Made by a program: the position numbers and the translations under genes. A stretch of DNA of 64,000 nt from the NCBI RefSeq assembly GCF_002157835.1, contig NZ_CP020809.1:3224001-3288000 (forward strand), given 5' to 3'. The notes beneath the pieces were generated by a model. The model had not been told where the DNA came from. It saw only the letters and a program-made list of their open reading frames with translations, and did not search any database. The stretch is from Mycobacterium dioxanotrophicus. Its GTDB lineage: Bacteria > Actinomycetota > Actinomycetes > Mycobacteriales > Mycobacteriaceae. Below are positions 23,052 through 32,188 of this stretch, one piece after another (position 1 is the stretch's first letter; each line of letters starts with the position of its first letter).

Positions 23052-23686
23052 TGCGGGCCTGCATCGTCGTCATAGCGCGCCCGGGCCGGTTGCCGCGTAT
23101 CGAGGGCAGTGGTGGGATCGCGGGCCGGCACACCGAACCGGACACCGTGCATCTGGTGTCGACGGCGGCCACTCCGCTCGGCGGTGACTCGCTGAAGGTG
23201 CGGGTGGTGGTCGAGCCCGGGGCGCGGTTGCTCATCCGTACCGTCGCGGCCGCAGTGACCTTGCCGGGTGCCGGCACCGACCATTCGACCGCGTGGTGGG
23301 ACATCGAGAACGCCGGCGAGCTCGATATCGATCCGCAACCCACGGTCGTCGCCGGCGGATCCAGCCACGGCACCGCTGTGCGGATCGGGCTCGCGGACAC
23401 CGCGCGGCTGCGATTGCGGGAACGCGTCCAGATCGGCCGCTGCGGGGAGCGCGACGGTTTCTGGTCGGGAACACTTTGCGTCGATGTCGGCGCGACGCCG
23501 CTGCTGCGCCACCGCGTCGAGCTGGGCAGCGGCGCCGTCGGCGACGACGCGCTCGCCGCACCGCGCGCGTGTGTCAGTGAATTGCGTTATCCCGCAAGGT
23601 CTTTTGAGACGGCCGGGACAGTGTTGGAACTGGCGCACGGCGGCAGCCTGGCCACCTGGCAGGGTGACCGGCTGCCTGCCGGCTAG
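23048..23686 (+). CDS. ureD: Urease accessory protein UreD/UreH
   Basis: This is the 212-residue last gene of the urease operon. It starts at GTG 23048 (or ATG 23051), overlapping the end of ureG. Family stretches are [26 protein letters not shown] and [31 protein letters not shown]. It is shorter than many UreD proteins (about 270), as in mycobacteria. It scaffolds UreF and UreG on the apo-urease. It is convergent with ndh, with only 3 bp between the stop codons. Confidence 0.93.
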   Translation: MMRACIVVIARPGRLPRIEGSGGIAGRHTEPDTVHLVSTAATPLGGDSLKVRVVVEPGARLLIRTVAAAVTLPGAGTDHSTAWWDIENAGELDIDPQPTVVAGGSSHGTAVRIGLADTARLRLRERVQIGRCGERDGFWSGTLCVDVGATPLLRHRVELGSGAVGDDALAAPRACVSELRYPARSFETAGTVLELAHGGSLATWQGDRLPAG

Positions 23687-23689
23687 GCG

Positions 23690-25063
23690 CTAGGACGCGG
23701 CTTTCTCGGTCTCCTTGACCGAGGCGGCGATCTCTTCGAGCTCTTCGATCCTGGTCCTGGCGTAGGCCTGCTGTTCGGTGATGGTGAGCTGGCCGCGCTG
23801 GCGGCTGAGGAACGTCACCGCCCACGACAGCAGGGTCGCGATCTTGGTCTTGAAGCCCACCAGGTAGATCAGGTGCAGGCCCAGCCAGGCCAGCCAGGCG
23901 AAGAAGCCGCTGAACTCCAGCTTGCCGACCTTGGCGACCGCGTTCCATTTCGAGACGGTGGCCATCGAGCCCTTGTCGAAGTACTTGAACGGGGTCCGGA
24001 TCTTGGGGCTGGTGCCGCTGACTTCACGCTTGATCAGCTTGGCTGCGTACTTCCCGCCCTGGATGGCGCCCTGTGCCATGCCCGGCACGCCGTCCACCGC
24101 CGCCATGTCGCCGACGACGAACACGTTCGGGTGGCCCGGGATCGTCAGGTCCGGCAACACCTTGACCCGGCCGGCCCGGTCGATCTCCGTCTCGGACTGG
24201 TCGGCCAGATCCTTGCCGAGCGGGCTGGCCGACACTCCGGCAGACCACACCTTGCACGCCGCCTCGATCCGGCGCAGCGTGCCGTCCTTGTCCTTGACGG
24301 TGATGCCGTTGTGGTCGACATCGGTCACCATGGCGTTGAGCTGGATCTCCACACCCATCTTCTCCAGCCGGTCCTTGGCTCGCTTGCCGAGTTTCTCGCC
24401 CATCGGCGGCAACACGGCCGGTGCGGCGTCGAGCAGGATGACGTGCGCCTCGGTGGGGTCGATGTGGCGGAAGCTGCCCCGCAGCGTCTGATCGGCGAGC
24501 TCCTGGATCTGACCGGCCATCTCGACGCCGGTGGGACCCGCGCCGACGACGACGAAGGTGAGCAGCTTCTTGCGGCGCTCGGGGTCGCTCGACCGCTCGG
24601 CCTGCTCGAACGCGCCCAGGATGCGGCCACGCAGCTCGAGGGCGTCGTCGATCGACTTCATGCCCGGCGCCCACTCCGCGAAGTGGTCGTTGCCGAAGTA
24701 CGACTGGCCGGCGCCCGCGGCGATGATCAGGCTGTCGTACGGGGTCGAGTAGGTGTGTCCGAGCAGGACCGATTCGACGGTCTGCTTCTCCAGGTCGATG
24801 TGGGTGACGTCGCCGAGCAGAACCTGCGCGTTGCGCTGTTTGCGCAGGATCAGCCGCGTCGGCGGGGCGATCTCGCCTTCGGAGATGATGCCGGTGGCCA
24901 CCTGGTACAGCAGCGGCTGGAACAGGTGATGCGTGGTGCGGGCGATCAACTTGATGTCGACATCAGCGTGCTTGAGCGCTTGCGCGGCGTTCAACCCGCC
25001 GAAGCCCGATCCGATGATGACGACCTTATGCCGATCCGTTGCCTTGGCTCCGGGGTGGCTCAT
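23690..25063 (-). CDS. ndh: Type II NADH dehydrogenase
   Basis: The 457-residue membrane-associated flavoprotein passes electrons from NADH to menaquinone without proton pumping. It starts at ATG 25063 behind GAGGAG; the frame further upstream is not coding. Two dinucleotide folds are visible: VVIIGSGFGGLNAAQAL for FAD near residue 15 and VVVGAGPTGVEMAGQI for NADH near 175. The quinone-site motif AQGAIQGGKYAAKLI is also present. A C-terminal amphipathic or membrane anchor (FFAWLAWLGLHLIYLVGF) is followed by a charged helix. It is the orthologue of Rv1854c. Confidence 0.97.
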   Translation of the reverse strand: MSHPGAKATDRHKVVIIGSGFGGLNAAQALKHADVDIKLIARTTHHLFQPLLYQVATGIISEGEIAPPTRLILRKQRNAQVLLGDVTHIDLEKQTVESVLLGHTYSTPYDSLIIAAGAGQSYFGNDHFAEWAPGMKSIDDALELRGRILGAFEQAERSSDPERRKKLLTFVVVGAGPTGVEMAGQIQELADQTLRGSFRHIDPTEAHVILLDAAPAVLPPMGEKLGKRAKDRLEKMGVEIQLNAMVTDVDHNGITVKDKDGTLRRIEAACKVWSAGVSASPLGKDLADQSETEIDRAGRVKVLPDLTIPGHPNVFVVGDMAAVDGVPGMAQGAIQGGKYAAKLIKREVSGTSPKIRTPFKYFDKGSMATVSKWNAVAKVGKLEFSGFFAWLAWLGLHLIYLVGFKTKIATLLSWAVTFLSRQRGQLTITEQQAYARTRIEELEEIAASVKETEKAAS

Positions 25064-25161
25064 TCGTTGCTCCTCGCGAACGTATACCTGTTCAATACAA
25101 CCGACAGGGTAGTCGGCAGGATTCCTGCCAGCGCGGTGAGATGGCTCATCGCACGGATTGT

Positions 25162-26088
25162 TTACCCCGATATCAACGGTTTGAGCGCTTCGCCGACAGC
25201 GGTGATGCCGCCGGGCACGTAGCCGCCGAGTGTGACCGGGCTCAGGATCACCCCGTCCACGCCCGCGTCGAAGACCTTGGCCTGCAGTTGCTCGGCCACC
25301 TGCTCGGCCGTGCCGACCGCGGCCCGTGCCTTGAAGTCGTCGGGAACCGCGTCGACGCTCACCTGATCGCCGATCAGGGCGATCACCAGCATGCTGGTCT
25401 CCAAGGTCGCCGGATCGCGGCCGATCTTCTCGCACTCCTGGTTGATGACGGCGATCTTGTGAGGCAGTTCGTCGAAGGTCGTGATGAGGTTCAGATGATC
25501 GAAGTGCCGGGCTGCCAGCGGGATGGTCTTCTTCTCGCCGCTGCCGCCGATCATCAGCGGAATGCGTTCCCGGAACCGGGGATTGGCCATGGCCTCGACG
25601 GTTTTGTAGTACTTGCCGCTGAAGGTCGGGCGCTTGCCCTCGATCATCGGGATGATGATCTGCAGCGCTTCGTCGAGCTTGTTGAACCGTTCGGTGAACG
25701 TGCCGAACTCGAAGCCGAGCTGATCGTGCTCGAGCTCGAACCAGCCGGTGCCGATGCCCAGGATCGCGCGGCCCTGGCTGACCACGTCGAGGGTGGTGAT
25801 GGCCTTGGCGAGCAGGGTCGGGTTCCGGTAGGTGTTGCCGGTGACCAGGGTGCCGAGCTGGACGCGTTCGGTCGCGGTGGCCAGTGCGCCCAGGGCGGTA
25901 TAGGCCTCCAGCATCGGCTGGTCGGGCGTGCCCAGGCCGGGCAGTTGGTAGAAGTGGTCCATCACGAAGACGGAGTCGAAGCCTGCGTTCTCGGCTTCGG
26001 AAGCCTGCGCGATGACGGTGGGGAAGAGTTCGGAAACGCCTGTGCCGTAGGAGAAGTTCGGGATCTGGAGGCCTAGTTTGATGGTCAC
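25162..26088 (-). CDS. LLM-class F420-dependent oxidoreductase (Rv1855c-like)
   Basis: The 308-residue luciferase-like TIM-barrel protein starts at GTG 26088 (VTIKLGLQIPNFSYGTG). Features are EAENAGFDSVFVMDHFYQLPG, GTLVTGNTYRNPTLLAKAITTLDVVSQGRAILGIGTGWFELEH and PLMIGGSGEKKTIPLAARH, typical of the mycobacterial F420 family. The substrate is unknown. The gap of 68 bp to the upstream SDR gene allows co-transcription. Confidence 0.92.
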   Translation of the reverse strand: MTIKLGLQIPNFSYGTGVSELFPTVIAQASEAENAGFDSVFVMDHFYQLPGLGTPDQPMLEAYTALGALATATERVQLGTLVTGNTYRNPTLLAKAITTLDVVSQGRAILGIGTGWFELEHDQLGFEFGTFTERFNKLDEALQIIIPMIEGKRPTFSGKYYKTVEAMANPRFRERIPLMIGGSGEKKTIPLAARHFDHLNLITTFDELPHKIAVINQECEKIGRDPATLETSMLVIALIGDQVSVDAVPDDFKARAAVGTAEQVAEQLQAKVFDAGVDGVILSPVTLGGYVPGGITAVGEALKPLISG

Positions 26089-26156
26089 GTCTTCACGTAA
26101 CCAGCATCTAAGCGGAGCGGCAACCCCGTTTAGCTCCGGGTGAACGGCGGAATATT

Positions 26157-26831
26157 TCAGGCGAAGCTTGCCAACGCGCCCCGGCCGACGTGCATGGTCT
26201 CGCCGGTGATGTGGCGGGCGGCAGGCGTGGTCAGGAACACCGCGAGCCGGGCCACCTCGTCGGCGACCGACGGCGGCGTGCTGCTCAGGCCGGCGTAGCC
26301 GGGCTCCGAGCTGCGACCAGGGGCGACGGCGTTGACGGTGATCCCACGGGTACCGAAGTAGGCGGCCTGCCCGACGGTCCAGTCGGCCAGAGCGGCCTTG
26401 ACCGCGGCATCCGCGCTGCCCGGGCGGGGGCTTTCGGTGATGACGTTGATGATGGTGCCGCCCGAACGCAGGTGATCGCCGATGATCTGCACCGTCAGCG
26501 CAGCGGACACCACCGTGGTGTCGAGTGCGTTGCGCCACGCGGCGGCATGATCGGCCAGCGTGAAGGTGCGGGGGTCCTTGGCGTCCCACCGCGGAGCGGG
26601 CACATTGACCAGCGTGTCGATGTGATGCGGGAACAGTCGGCGGGCCTGCTCGAGGCTGGCCGCGTCGGTGTTGTCGAAGACGATCGACTCGACTTCGAGC
26701 TCCTTGGCGGCGACCTCCAGGTCGTCAGGGCGACTACCGGCGATTACCACGTTGTGGCCGGCATCTTTGAAGCCCGCCGCGATGACGCGACCAAGCTCGG
26801 TATCGCCGCCGGTGACCAGCACCTCCGCCAT
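26157..26831 (-). CDS. Divergent short-chain dehydrogenase (Rv1856c-like), catalytic Tyr apparently missing
   Basis: The 224-residue Rossmann protein begins MAEVLVTGGDTELGRVIAAGF. Two core SDR features deviate. The glycine motif reads TGGDTELG instead of TGxxxGxG. The expected YxxxK reads DAAVK (in GSADAAVKAALADW), so the catalytic Tyr is replaced. The conserved end of the fold is present (GITVNAVAPGRSSEPG). It may bind a nucleotide without normal SDR chemistry. It corresponds to Rv1856c by position. Confidence 0.88.
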   Translation of the reverse strand: MAEVLVTGGDTELGRVIAAGFKDAGHNVVIAGSRPDDLEVAAKELEVESIVFDNTDAASLEQARRLFPHHIDTLVNVPAPRWDAKDPRTFTLADHAAAWRNALDTTVVSAALTVQIIGDHLRSGGTIINVITESPRPGSADAAVKAALADWTVGQAAYFGTRGITVNAVAPGRSSEPGYAGLSSTPPSVADEVARLAVFLTTPAARHITGETMHVGRGALASFA

Positions 26832-26962
26832 GATGTACCTCCATGTACCTGGGGATCGCCACCCGGACGGGGACGAACACCCGCCGATGTTACTGGACGG
26901 TAGCTATCTGACGAAACCTGACGCGCATCAATCTGGCTGTTAGTTCGCCTACGGTTTGTGCC

Positions 26963-26998
26963 ATGACGTGGATCAGCACCGGTGTGCGCCGGTCGTGA
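26963..26998 (+). pseudogene. Possible remnant of modA (first codons only)
   Basis: An ATG at 26963 opens an 11-codon frame, [11 protein letters not shown], that stops 4 bases into modB. Its first residues resemble the start of M. tuberculosis ModA as I recall it (MRWIGLSTG...). The position, directly in front of modB, is where modA lies in that genome. The molybdate-binding protein itself is absent. It could instead be a chance leader peptide. Confidence 0.4.
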
Positions 26999-27789
26999 GC
27001 GCAACGCCCGGACTGCCACGGTGGATCTATCTGCCTGCCGCCATCGGCGCCGTCTTTGTCGTGCTGCCGCTGGTGGCCGTGGTCGTGAAGGTCGACTGGA
27101 CGCGGTTCTGGACGCTCATCGCCAGTGATTCGTCCACGGCCGCGCTGCTGCTGAGTCTCAAGACTGCGGCGGCGAGCACGCTGCTGTGCGTCCTGCTCGG
27201 GGTCCCGCTCGGATTGGTGCTGGCACGCAGCGACGGCAGAGTGGTGCGCCTGACCCGGCCGCTGATCCTGCTGCCGTTGGTGTTGCCGCCGGTGGTGGGC
27301 GGCATCGCGCTGTTGTACGCGTTCGGCCGGCTGGGTCTCATCGGCCGGTATCTGGAGGCCGGCGGGGTGCACATCGCCTTCACCACCACGGCCGTCGTGC
27401 TTGCGCAGACCTTCGTCTCGCTGCCGTTCCTGGTGATCTCGCTCGAGGGGGCGGCGCGTACCGCGGGTGCCGAATTCGAGGTGGTGGCCGCGACGCTGGG
27501 GGCGCGGCCCAGCACGGTGTGGTGGCGGGTGACGCTGCCGCTGCTGGCGCCCGGGCTGTTGTCGGGTGCGGTGCTGGCGTTCGCCCGCGCGCTCGGGGAG
27601 TTCGGCGCCACCCTGACATTCGCGGGTTCGCGTCAGGGTGTGACGAGAACCTTGCCCCTGGAGATCTATCTGCAGCGCGAGAGCGACGCCGACGCCGCGG
27701 TGGCGTTGTCGGTGGTGCTGGTGGTGGTGGCCGCGGTGGTCGTGATCGGCCTGGGCGGCCGCCGGCTGCGTTCGGGAGCGTGGGCATGA
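26995..27789 (+). CDS. modB: Molybdate ABC transporter permease
   Basis: The 264-residue integral membrane protein has five or six helices and the permease loop [34 protein letters not shown] that contacts the ATPase. GTG 26995 ([39 protein letters not shown]) aligns with Rv1858. It overlaps modC by 4 bp (ATGA). It probably has no cognate ModA next to it, so the transporter needs a binding protein encoded elsewhere or is impaired. Confidence 0.93.
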   Translation: MSATPGLPRWIYLPAAIGAVFVVLPLVAVVVKVDWTRFWTLIASDSSTAALLLSLKTAAASTLLCVLLGVPLGLVLARSDGRVVRLTRPLILLPLVLPPVVGGIALLYAFGRLGLIGRYLEAGGVHIAFTTTAVVLAQTFVSLPFLVISLEGAARTAGAEFEVVAATLGARPSTVWWRVTLPLLAPGLLSGAVLAFARALGEFGATLTFAGSRQGVTRTLPLEIYLQRESDADAAVALSVVLVVVAAVVVIGLGGRRLRSGAWA

Positions 27790-28868
27790 CCGGGCTGACC
27801 GTGCATGCCGTGGTCGAACGCCGCGGGCTCGATCTCGAGTTCGCGGTCCCGCCGGGCGAGGTGCTGGCGGTGTTGGGGCCCAACGGCGCGGGGAAGTCGA
27901 CGACGCTGCACGTCATCGCCGGCCTGGTGACCCCTGAGCTGGGCCGCGTGCGGATCGGCGATCGGGTGGTGACCGACACCGAGGCCGGCATCCGGGTGCC
28001 ACCCCACGCGCGCCGCGTCGGGTTGATGCTGCAGAACCCACTGTTGTTTCCGCATCTGAGCGTGGGGGCGAACGTAGCGTTCGGCCCGCGCAGCCGAGGC
28101 CGGATGACTCGCACGGCGGCCCGTGACTGCGCACATCGCTGGTTGGCCGAGGTCGACGCGAGCGATCTGGCCGGCCGGACGCCGCGTCAGCTGTCCGGAG
28201 GCCAGGCTCAACGGGTCGCGCTGGCCCGGGCGCTGGCCGCCGAGCCGGATGTCCTTCTGCTGGACGAGCCGATGGCGGGTCTCGATGTCGCGGTGGCGGG
28301 CGCGATGCGCAAAGTGCTGCGCCGGGTGTTGACGGCGGACGGCCGCTGCGCGGTGCTGATCACCCACGATCTGCTGGACGTCTTGACACTGGCCGACCGG
28401 GTGGTGGTGCTGGAATCCGGTCGTATCGTCGAAAGTGGTTCTACCGCAGCGGTATTGGCCGTACCGAAGAGCCGCTTCGCGGCGCACCTCGCGGGTGTCA
28501 ACCTTGTCACCGGCGTCGCCGACGGTGCGGGTGGCCTCACCACGGCATGGGGTACCGGTTGGCACGGCATACCGGCCGAGGACGTGGTCGTAGGCGGTCC
28601 GGCGGTCGCGGTGTTCGCGCCGTCGGCCGTGGCCGTCTACCGCGACGAACCGCACGGGAGCCCACGCAACACTGTCGCCGTCACCGTCGCCGAACTCGAC
28701 AGCCGCGGACCCGGCATACGGGTGCGTGCCGACGAGCAACCCGACGGCGCGCCCGGCCTTGCCGCCGACATCACTGCCGAGTCGGCCGCACGGCTGCGAT
28801 TGGCGCCGGGGGAGCAGGTCTTCTTCACCGTCAAGGCGCAGGAGGTTGCGGTCCATCCCGCGCCGTAA
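27786..28868 (+). CDS. modC: Molybdate ABC transporter ATP-binding protein
   Basis: The 360-residue protein has an ABC ATPase domain and a C-terminal TOBE/molybdate-binding domain. Visible are Walker A ([13 protein letters not shown]), signature ([15 protein letters not shown]), Walker B ([11 protein letters not shown]) and the H-loop (LITHDLLDV). The TOBE region lies at about 295-360 ([21 protein letters not shown]). ATG 27786 overlaps the modB stop. It is the orthologue of Rv1859. Confidence 0.95.
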   Translation: MTGLTVHAVVERRGLDLEFAVPPGEVLAVLGPNGAGKSTTLHVIAGLVTPELGRVRIGDRVVTDTEAGIRVPPHARRVGLMLQNPLLFPHLSVGANVAFGPRSRGRMTRTAARDCAHRWLAEVDASDLAGRTPRQLSGGQAQRVALARALAAEPDVLLLDEPMAGLDVAVAGAMRKVLRRVLTADGRCAVLITHDLLDVLTLADRVVVLESGRIVESGSTAAVLAVPKSRFAAHLAGVNLVTGVADGAGGLTTAWGTGWHGIPAEDVVVGGPAVAVFAPSAVAVYRDEPHGSPRNTVAVTVAELDSRGPGIRVRADEQPDGAPGLAADITAESAARLRLAPGEQVFFTVKAQEVAVHPAP

Positions 28869-28879
28869 CGGTGCCCGAT

Positions 28880-28914
28880 GCGCAGGCGATAACCGGTGAG
28901 ATTGCCGCCTGCGC
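28880..28914 (+). terminator. Weak hairpin after modC
   Basis: A 9-bp stem (GCGCAGGCG at 28880-28888 with CGCCTGCGC at 28906-28914) and 17-nt loop lies 11 bp after the modC stop, without a T tract. It may be a modest terminator. Confidence 0.35.
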
Positions 28915-29043
28915 GGCCCGGTTGCCGGGTCGGGCGTGGCGGCTCGGGCCTTGTCGTGTCAGCAATCTATGAGATGCATTGTGGCAAGGCCTTTTGTTGT
29001 CGCCAGCAATCTCTCAGTTAAGCACTCTAAGAGCAACTCACAC

Positions 29044-29071
29044 TTGCGTCACGGCGGTAACACGGTAGTTT
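29044..29071 (+). promoter_or_regulatory. Probable promoter of apa, giving a leaderless mRNA
   Basis: TTGCGT at 29044-29049, a 16-bp spacer and TAGTTT at 29066-29071 form a plausible mycobacterial housekeeping promoter. The predicted first transcribed base (about 29078-29079) coincides with ATG 29079, and no ribosome binding site precedes it. This suggests leaderless translation. Confidence 0.5.
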
Positions 29072-29078
29072 CTTCCCC

Positions 29079-30075
29079 ATGGACGAGTCGGACGCGATGT
29101 CTCCTCGACGTAGGGGCCTGTCGAAAAAACTGGCACTGGCCGCGGTCACCAGCGTGACCGCGGTGGCCGTTGCGCTGCCCGCGGTGGCTCAGGCGGATCC
29201 CGAGCCGCCGCCCCCGCCGCCCGGCAATACCTTCCTGCCCGCGCCCCCCGCCGATCCCAACGCTGCGCCTGCACCCGGAGCCCCGGCACCGGCAGCCCCT
29301 CCGGCTCCCGGCGCCCCGCGCCAGCCGGTGCGCCCGCCCCGCGCCTGCCGATCCGAACGCCCCGCCCGCGCCTCCCGCACCCCCCGCGCCGGAGCCCGGC
29401 CGCATCGACAACGCCGCGGGCGGATTCAGCTACGTCCTGCCCGCCGGTTGGAAAGTCTCCGACGCCACTCAGTTGTCGTACGGGCAGGCGCTGCTGACCA
29501 AGGTTCCGCCGGAGGGCACCCCCGAGCCGCCCAATGACACGAGCGTCCTGCTCGGCCGGCTCGACCTGAAACTGTTCGCCGGTGCCGAAGCGGACAACGG
29601 CAAGGCCGCGGTCCGGTTGGCCTCGGACATGGGCGAGTTCTTCATGCCGTTCCCGGGCACGCGGGTCAACCAGGAGACCGTGCCGCTCAACGCGAACGGA
29701 TTGCCCGGCGCCGCTTCGTATTACGAGGTGAAGTTCACCGACGCCAACAAGCCCAACGGTCAGATCTGGGCCGGGGTGGTCGGCAATCCGACGCCTGCGG
29801 GCGCCCCGCGCGGGCAGCGCACGCCGGAACGGTGGTTCGTGGTCTGGCTCGGCTCGGCCACCCACCCGGTGGACAAGAACGCCGCGGTGGCCCTGGCGAA
29901 TTCGATCCGCCCGTGGACGCCACCGGCCGCACCGCCGCCGGACCCGAACGCCCCTGCTGCGCCGCCGGCCGATCCGAACGCGCCGCCTGCGCCCAATGCT
30001 CCGCCGGGACGGCCGGCCCTCGGTGTGCCGGTTCCGGTCACCAACGCTCCGCCGGAGATGATGCCGCCGTCCTGA
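29079..30075 (+). pseudogene. apa: Alanine/proline-rich secreted antigen Apa (fibronectin-attachment protein), frameshifted
   Basis: The product is the secreted mannosylated Ala/Pro-rich glycoprotein (Rv1860/MPT32 family). The first frame gives a Sec signal ([24 protein letters not shown]) and the start of a Pro-rich region, then breaks near 29314. The second frame carries the conserved domain ([69 protein letters not shown]) and a Pro/Ala/Asn tail ending MMPPS. Adding one C at each CCCC run (29314-29317 and 29337-29340) restores one continuous Pro/Ala linker. The break is thus two missing bases and probably a sequencing artefact in a repetitive GC-rich stretch. Confidence 0.9.
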
Positions 30076-30089
30076 CGGCCATCTCTGGG

Positions 30090-30132
30090 TAGTCAGGTAG
30101 GCCCGGCGGGTTTATCCGGGCCTACCTGACTA
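30090..30132. terminator. Bidirectional terminator between apa and the small secreted gene
   Basis: A perfect 17-bp inverted repeat (TAGTCAGGTAGGCCCGG at 30090-30106 and its complement at 30116-30132) has a 9-nt loop. It lies 15 bp after the apa stop and its right arm includes the stop codon of the convergent gene, so it can serve both. Confidence 0.75.
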
Positions 30133-30387
30133 TGGGCCTACATACGGCACGGTGCCCGCGAGATCGTTGACGTTCATCAGGTAGCAGTTGGTGCCGCCGA
30201 AGCCCATCGCCCCCGCCGTCACGCACCGCTGGAACGTGCCGTCCTGCGCGATCGGTCCGTCGCAGGTCGTGCCACCGCCCCAGGGTGTCCAGCCGCCCTG
30301 GCAACCGGCACCGGCCGGTGCGGCTGTCGCCAATGCGATGCCACTCGCCGCCAGCGCGGTGACCGCCAGTCCTATCAGCGCTTTCAT
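30130..30387 (-). CDS. Small secreted Cys-containing protein, 85 aa
   Basis: The product starts at ATG 30387 behind GAGGAG. It has a signal peptide (MKALIGLAVTALAASGIALATAAPAGA) and a mature part of about 58 residues with four Cys and many Gly (CQGGWTPWGGGTTCDG, FQRCVTAGAMGFGGTNCYLM). This is the pattern of a disulfide-stabilised small exported protein common in mycobacteria. The function is unknown. The frame extends further upstream but without coding character. Confidence 0.85.
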   Translation of the reverse strand: MKALIGLAVTALAASGIALATAAPAGAGCQGGWTPWGGGTTCDGPIAQDGTFQRCVTAGAMGFGGTNCYLMNVNDLAGTVPYVGP

Positions 30388-30845
30388 CGTCGTCTCCTCG
30401 CCGAACCCGCGAAATGTGTTTGCTGACAGCGCGCTGAGGCTGGTGGTGCTGGTGTGACGGGAGTGGCTTGTGTGAGATTGCTGGACGCCGACCCTGGTGT
30501 ACTTTCGGGGTTGATCCGGGCGCGTGACCCACGTCGCCCACCTGACGCATCTGTGCTGCACACCGCGACCTTCCGCACTCTCAGGGGCGTCGCATCTGCG
30601 CGGCGCCGGACTTGATCCACAGCGAGTTGCCAGATGAGACAGAGAATAGTCGCGTAGCGACACGCCGACAATGTGATAACGATTTGCTCAGCGGAAGGTG
30701 CGCGGATGTGGTCGCACCGTGTTGACGGCGATCGTCGGCCGATCGTTCCCAATTCGTCAGATCAATTGTTACGTTCGATGGGTACATCTAGGAGAGGCCC
30801 CGCGGGCCCCGCTGGGCTGAGCCAGCGATAGGCAGGAGATCTGCA
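30388..30845. other. Intergenic region, 458 bp
   Basis: This divergent spacer lies between the small secreted gene and the GlsB-like gene. It is lower in GC near 30640-30780. No gene with credible codon use was found on either strand. AGGAG at 30834-30838 is the ribosome binding site of the following gene. A short GC-rich hairpin (GGCCCCGCGGGCCCC) lies just before it near 30797-30811. The region presumably holds both promoters; no consensus match was convincing. Confidence 0.6.
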
Positions 30846-31154
30846 ATGGATGTAATGGCGACGACCGAGTTCCTCGCTTTAAATCTTGATGGCAAAACCG
30901 GCATCGGATGGTTGGGCTACATCGTCATCGGCGGTATCGCCGGCTGGCTCGCGAGCAAGTTTGTACAAGGCCGTGGCCAGGGCATACTGATGAATATCAT
31001 CACAGGTGTCGTTGGTGCTTTTGCTGCTGGTCTAGTGCTAAACCTTCTCCATGTCGACGTAAACAGCGGCGGCTACTGGTTTACTTTTTTTGTTGCTTTC
31101 GGTGGCGCCGTGGTCCTGCTCTGGATTGTCGGACTGGTACGCCGAGGCAACTGA
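30846..31154 (+). CDS. GlsB/YeaQ/YmgE-family small membrane protein (Rv1861-like)
   Basis: The 102-residue protein has three hydrophobic segments (GWLGYIVIGGIAGWLASKFV, GILMNIITGVVGAFAAGLVL, YWFTFFVAFGGAVVLLWIVGLV), as in the transglycosylase-associated GlsB family often linked to general stress. ATG 30846 is well spaced from AGGAG. Codon use is less GC-biased than its neighbours (TTTAAATCTTGATGGCAAAA within the first 20 codons). This may reflect expression level or origin. It lies 12 bp upstream of adhA. Confidence 0.88.
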   Translation: MDVMATTEFLALNLDGKTGIGWLGYIVIGGIAGWLASKFVQGRGQGILMNIITGVVGAFAAGLVLNLLHVDVNSGGYWFTFFVAFGGAVVLLWIVGLVRRGN

Positions 31155-31166
31155 TCGGCCCGCCGC

Positions 31167-32183
31167 ATGCCCAATGGGAGTATGGGCGCCTGGCAGGTTG
31201 CCAGCCCGGGCCCGGTGAGCACCAATCCGCTTGAGCGGGTGACGGTTCCGATCCCGGAGCCGTCACCGGGTGAGCTGCTCGTCGCGGTGCGGGCGTGCGG
31301 CGTGTGCCGCACCGATCTGCACATCGCCGAGGGCGACCTGCCGGTGCACCGCCCTCGCGTCATACCGGGGCATGAGATCGTCGCCGAGGTCGTGGCGGTC
31401 GGCCCTGATGTCGATGACAGCTATGCGCCGGGTGACCGCGTCGGGGTGGCCTGGTTACGGCACACCTGCGGACAGTGCGCGTACTGCCGCCGCGGGCGGG
31501 AGAACCTGTGCCCCCATTCTCAATACACCGGGTGGGATGCCGACGGCGGCTACGCCGAATTCGCTACCGCCCCGGCCTCTTTCGTTCACCGGCTACCCGA
31601 GGGCTATTCCGACTCCGAACTGGCGCCACTGCTCTGTGCCGGCATCATCGGCTACCGCGCGCTACGGCGAACCGATCTGCCGACCGGCGGGCGGCTGGGT
31701 ATCTACGGATTCGGCGGCAGTGCGCATCTGACCGCACAGGTCGCGATCGCCCAGGGTGCCACCGTCCATGTCATGACGCGTGGCGAGCGCGCCCGTGAAC
31801 TCGCCACGTCGCTCGGTGCCGCATCCGTGCAGGGCAGCGCCGACCGCCCGCCGGAACCGCTGGACGCCGCCATTCTGTTCGCGCCGGTGGGGGAGTTGGT
31901 GCTTCCGGCGCTCGAAGCGCTCGACCGTGGCGGCGTGCTCGCGATCGCAGGCATTCACCTCAGCGACATCCCGGTTCTGAACTACCAACGGCATCTGTTC
32001 CAAGAACGCGAGATCCGGTCGGTCACCGCCAATACCCGCGATGACGCCCGAGAGTTCCTGGCGTTCGTCGGGACGCACCGGGTGCAGCTCACCACGCCGC
32101 GGTATGACATGGGCCGTGCTGCCGATGCGCTGGCCGATCTGAGCGCAGGGCGGATTGCCGGGGCGGCGGTCCTCGTACCCTGA
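31167..32183 (+). CDS. adhA: Zinc-dependent alcohol dehydrogenase, AdhA (Rv1862-like)
   Basis: The 338-residue medium-chain dehydrogenase has catalytic zinc ligands ([19 protein letters not shown]) and a structural-zinc lobe with four Cys ([15 protein letters not shown]). The Rossmann glycine motif [10 protein letters not shown] is present. It catalyses NAD(P)-linked alcohol/aldehyde interconversion; the substrate is unknown. It probably shares a transcript with the GlsB-like gene. The start could also be ATG 31182. Confidence 0.92.
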   Translation: MPNGSMGAWQVASPGPVSTNPLERVTVPIPEPSPGELLVAVRACGVCRTDLHIAEGDLPVHRPRVIPGHEIVAEVVAVGPDVDDSYAPGDRVGVAWLRHTCGQCAYCRRGRENLCPHSQYTGWDADGGYAEFATAPASFVHRLPEGYSDSELAPLLCAGIIGYRALRRTDLPTGGRLGIYGFGGSAHLTAQVAIAQGATVHVMTRGERARELATSLGAASVQGSADRPPEPLDAAILFAPVGELVLPALEALDRGGVLAIAGIHLSDIPVLNYQRHLFQEREIRSVTANTRDDAREFLAFVGTHRVQLTTPRYDMGRAADALADLSAGRIAGAAVLVP

Positions 32184-32188
32184 CCGAG

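Noticed and set aside
28930..29078. A riboswitch upstream of apa, suggested by the repeated CAGCAATCT near 28960 and 29003
   Set aside because: No conserved riboswitch core could be recognised and the promoter at 29044-29071 would leave it outside the transcript.
30765..30790. A SigF/SigB-type promoter (GGGTAC at 30780) before the GlsB-like gene
   Set aside because: No GTTT-type -35 at the right distance; the match is too weak to annotate.
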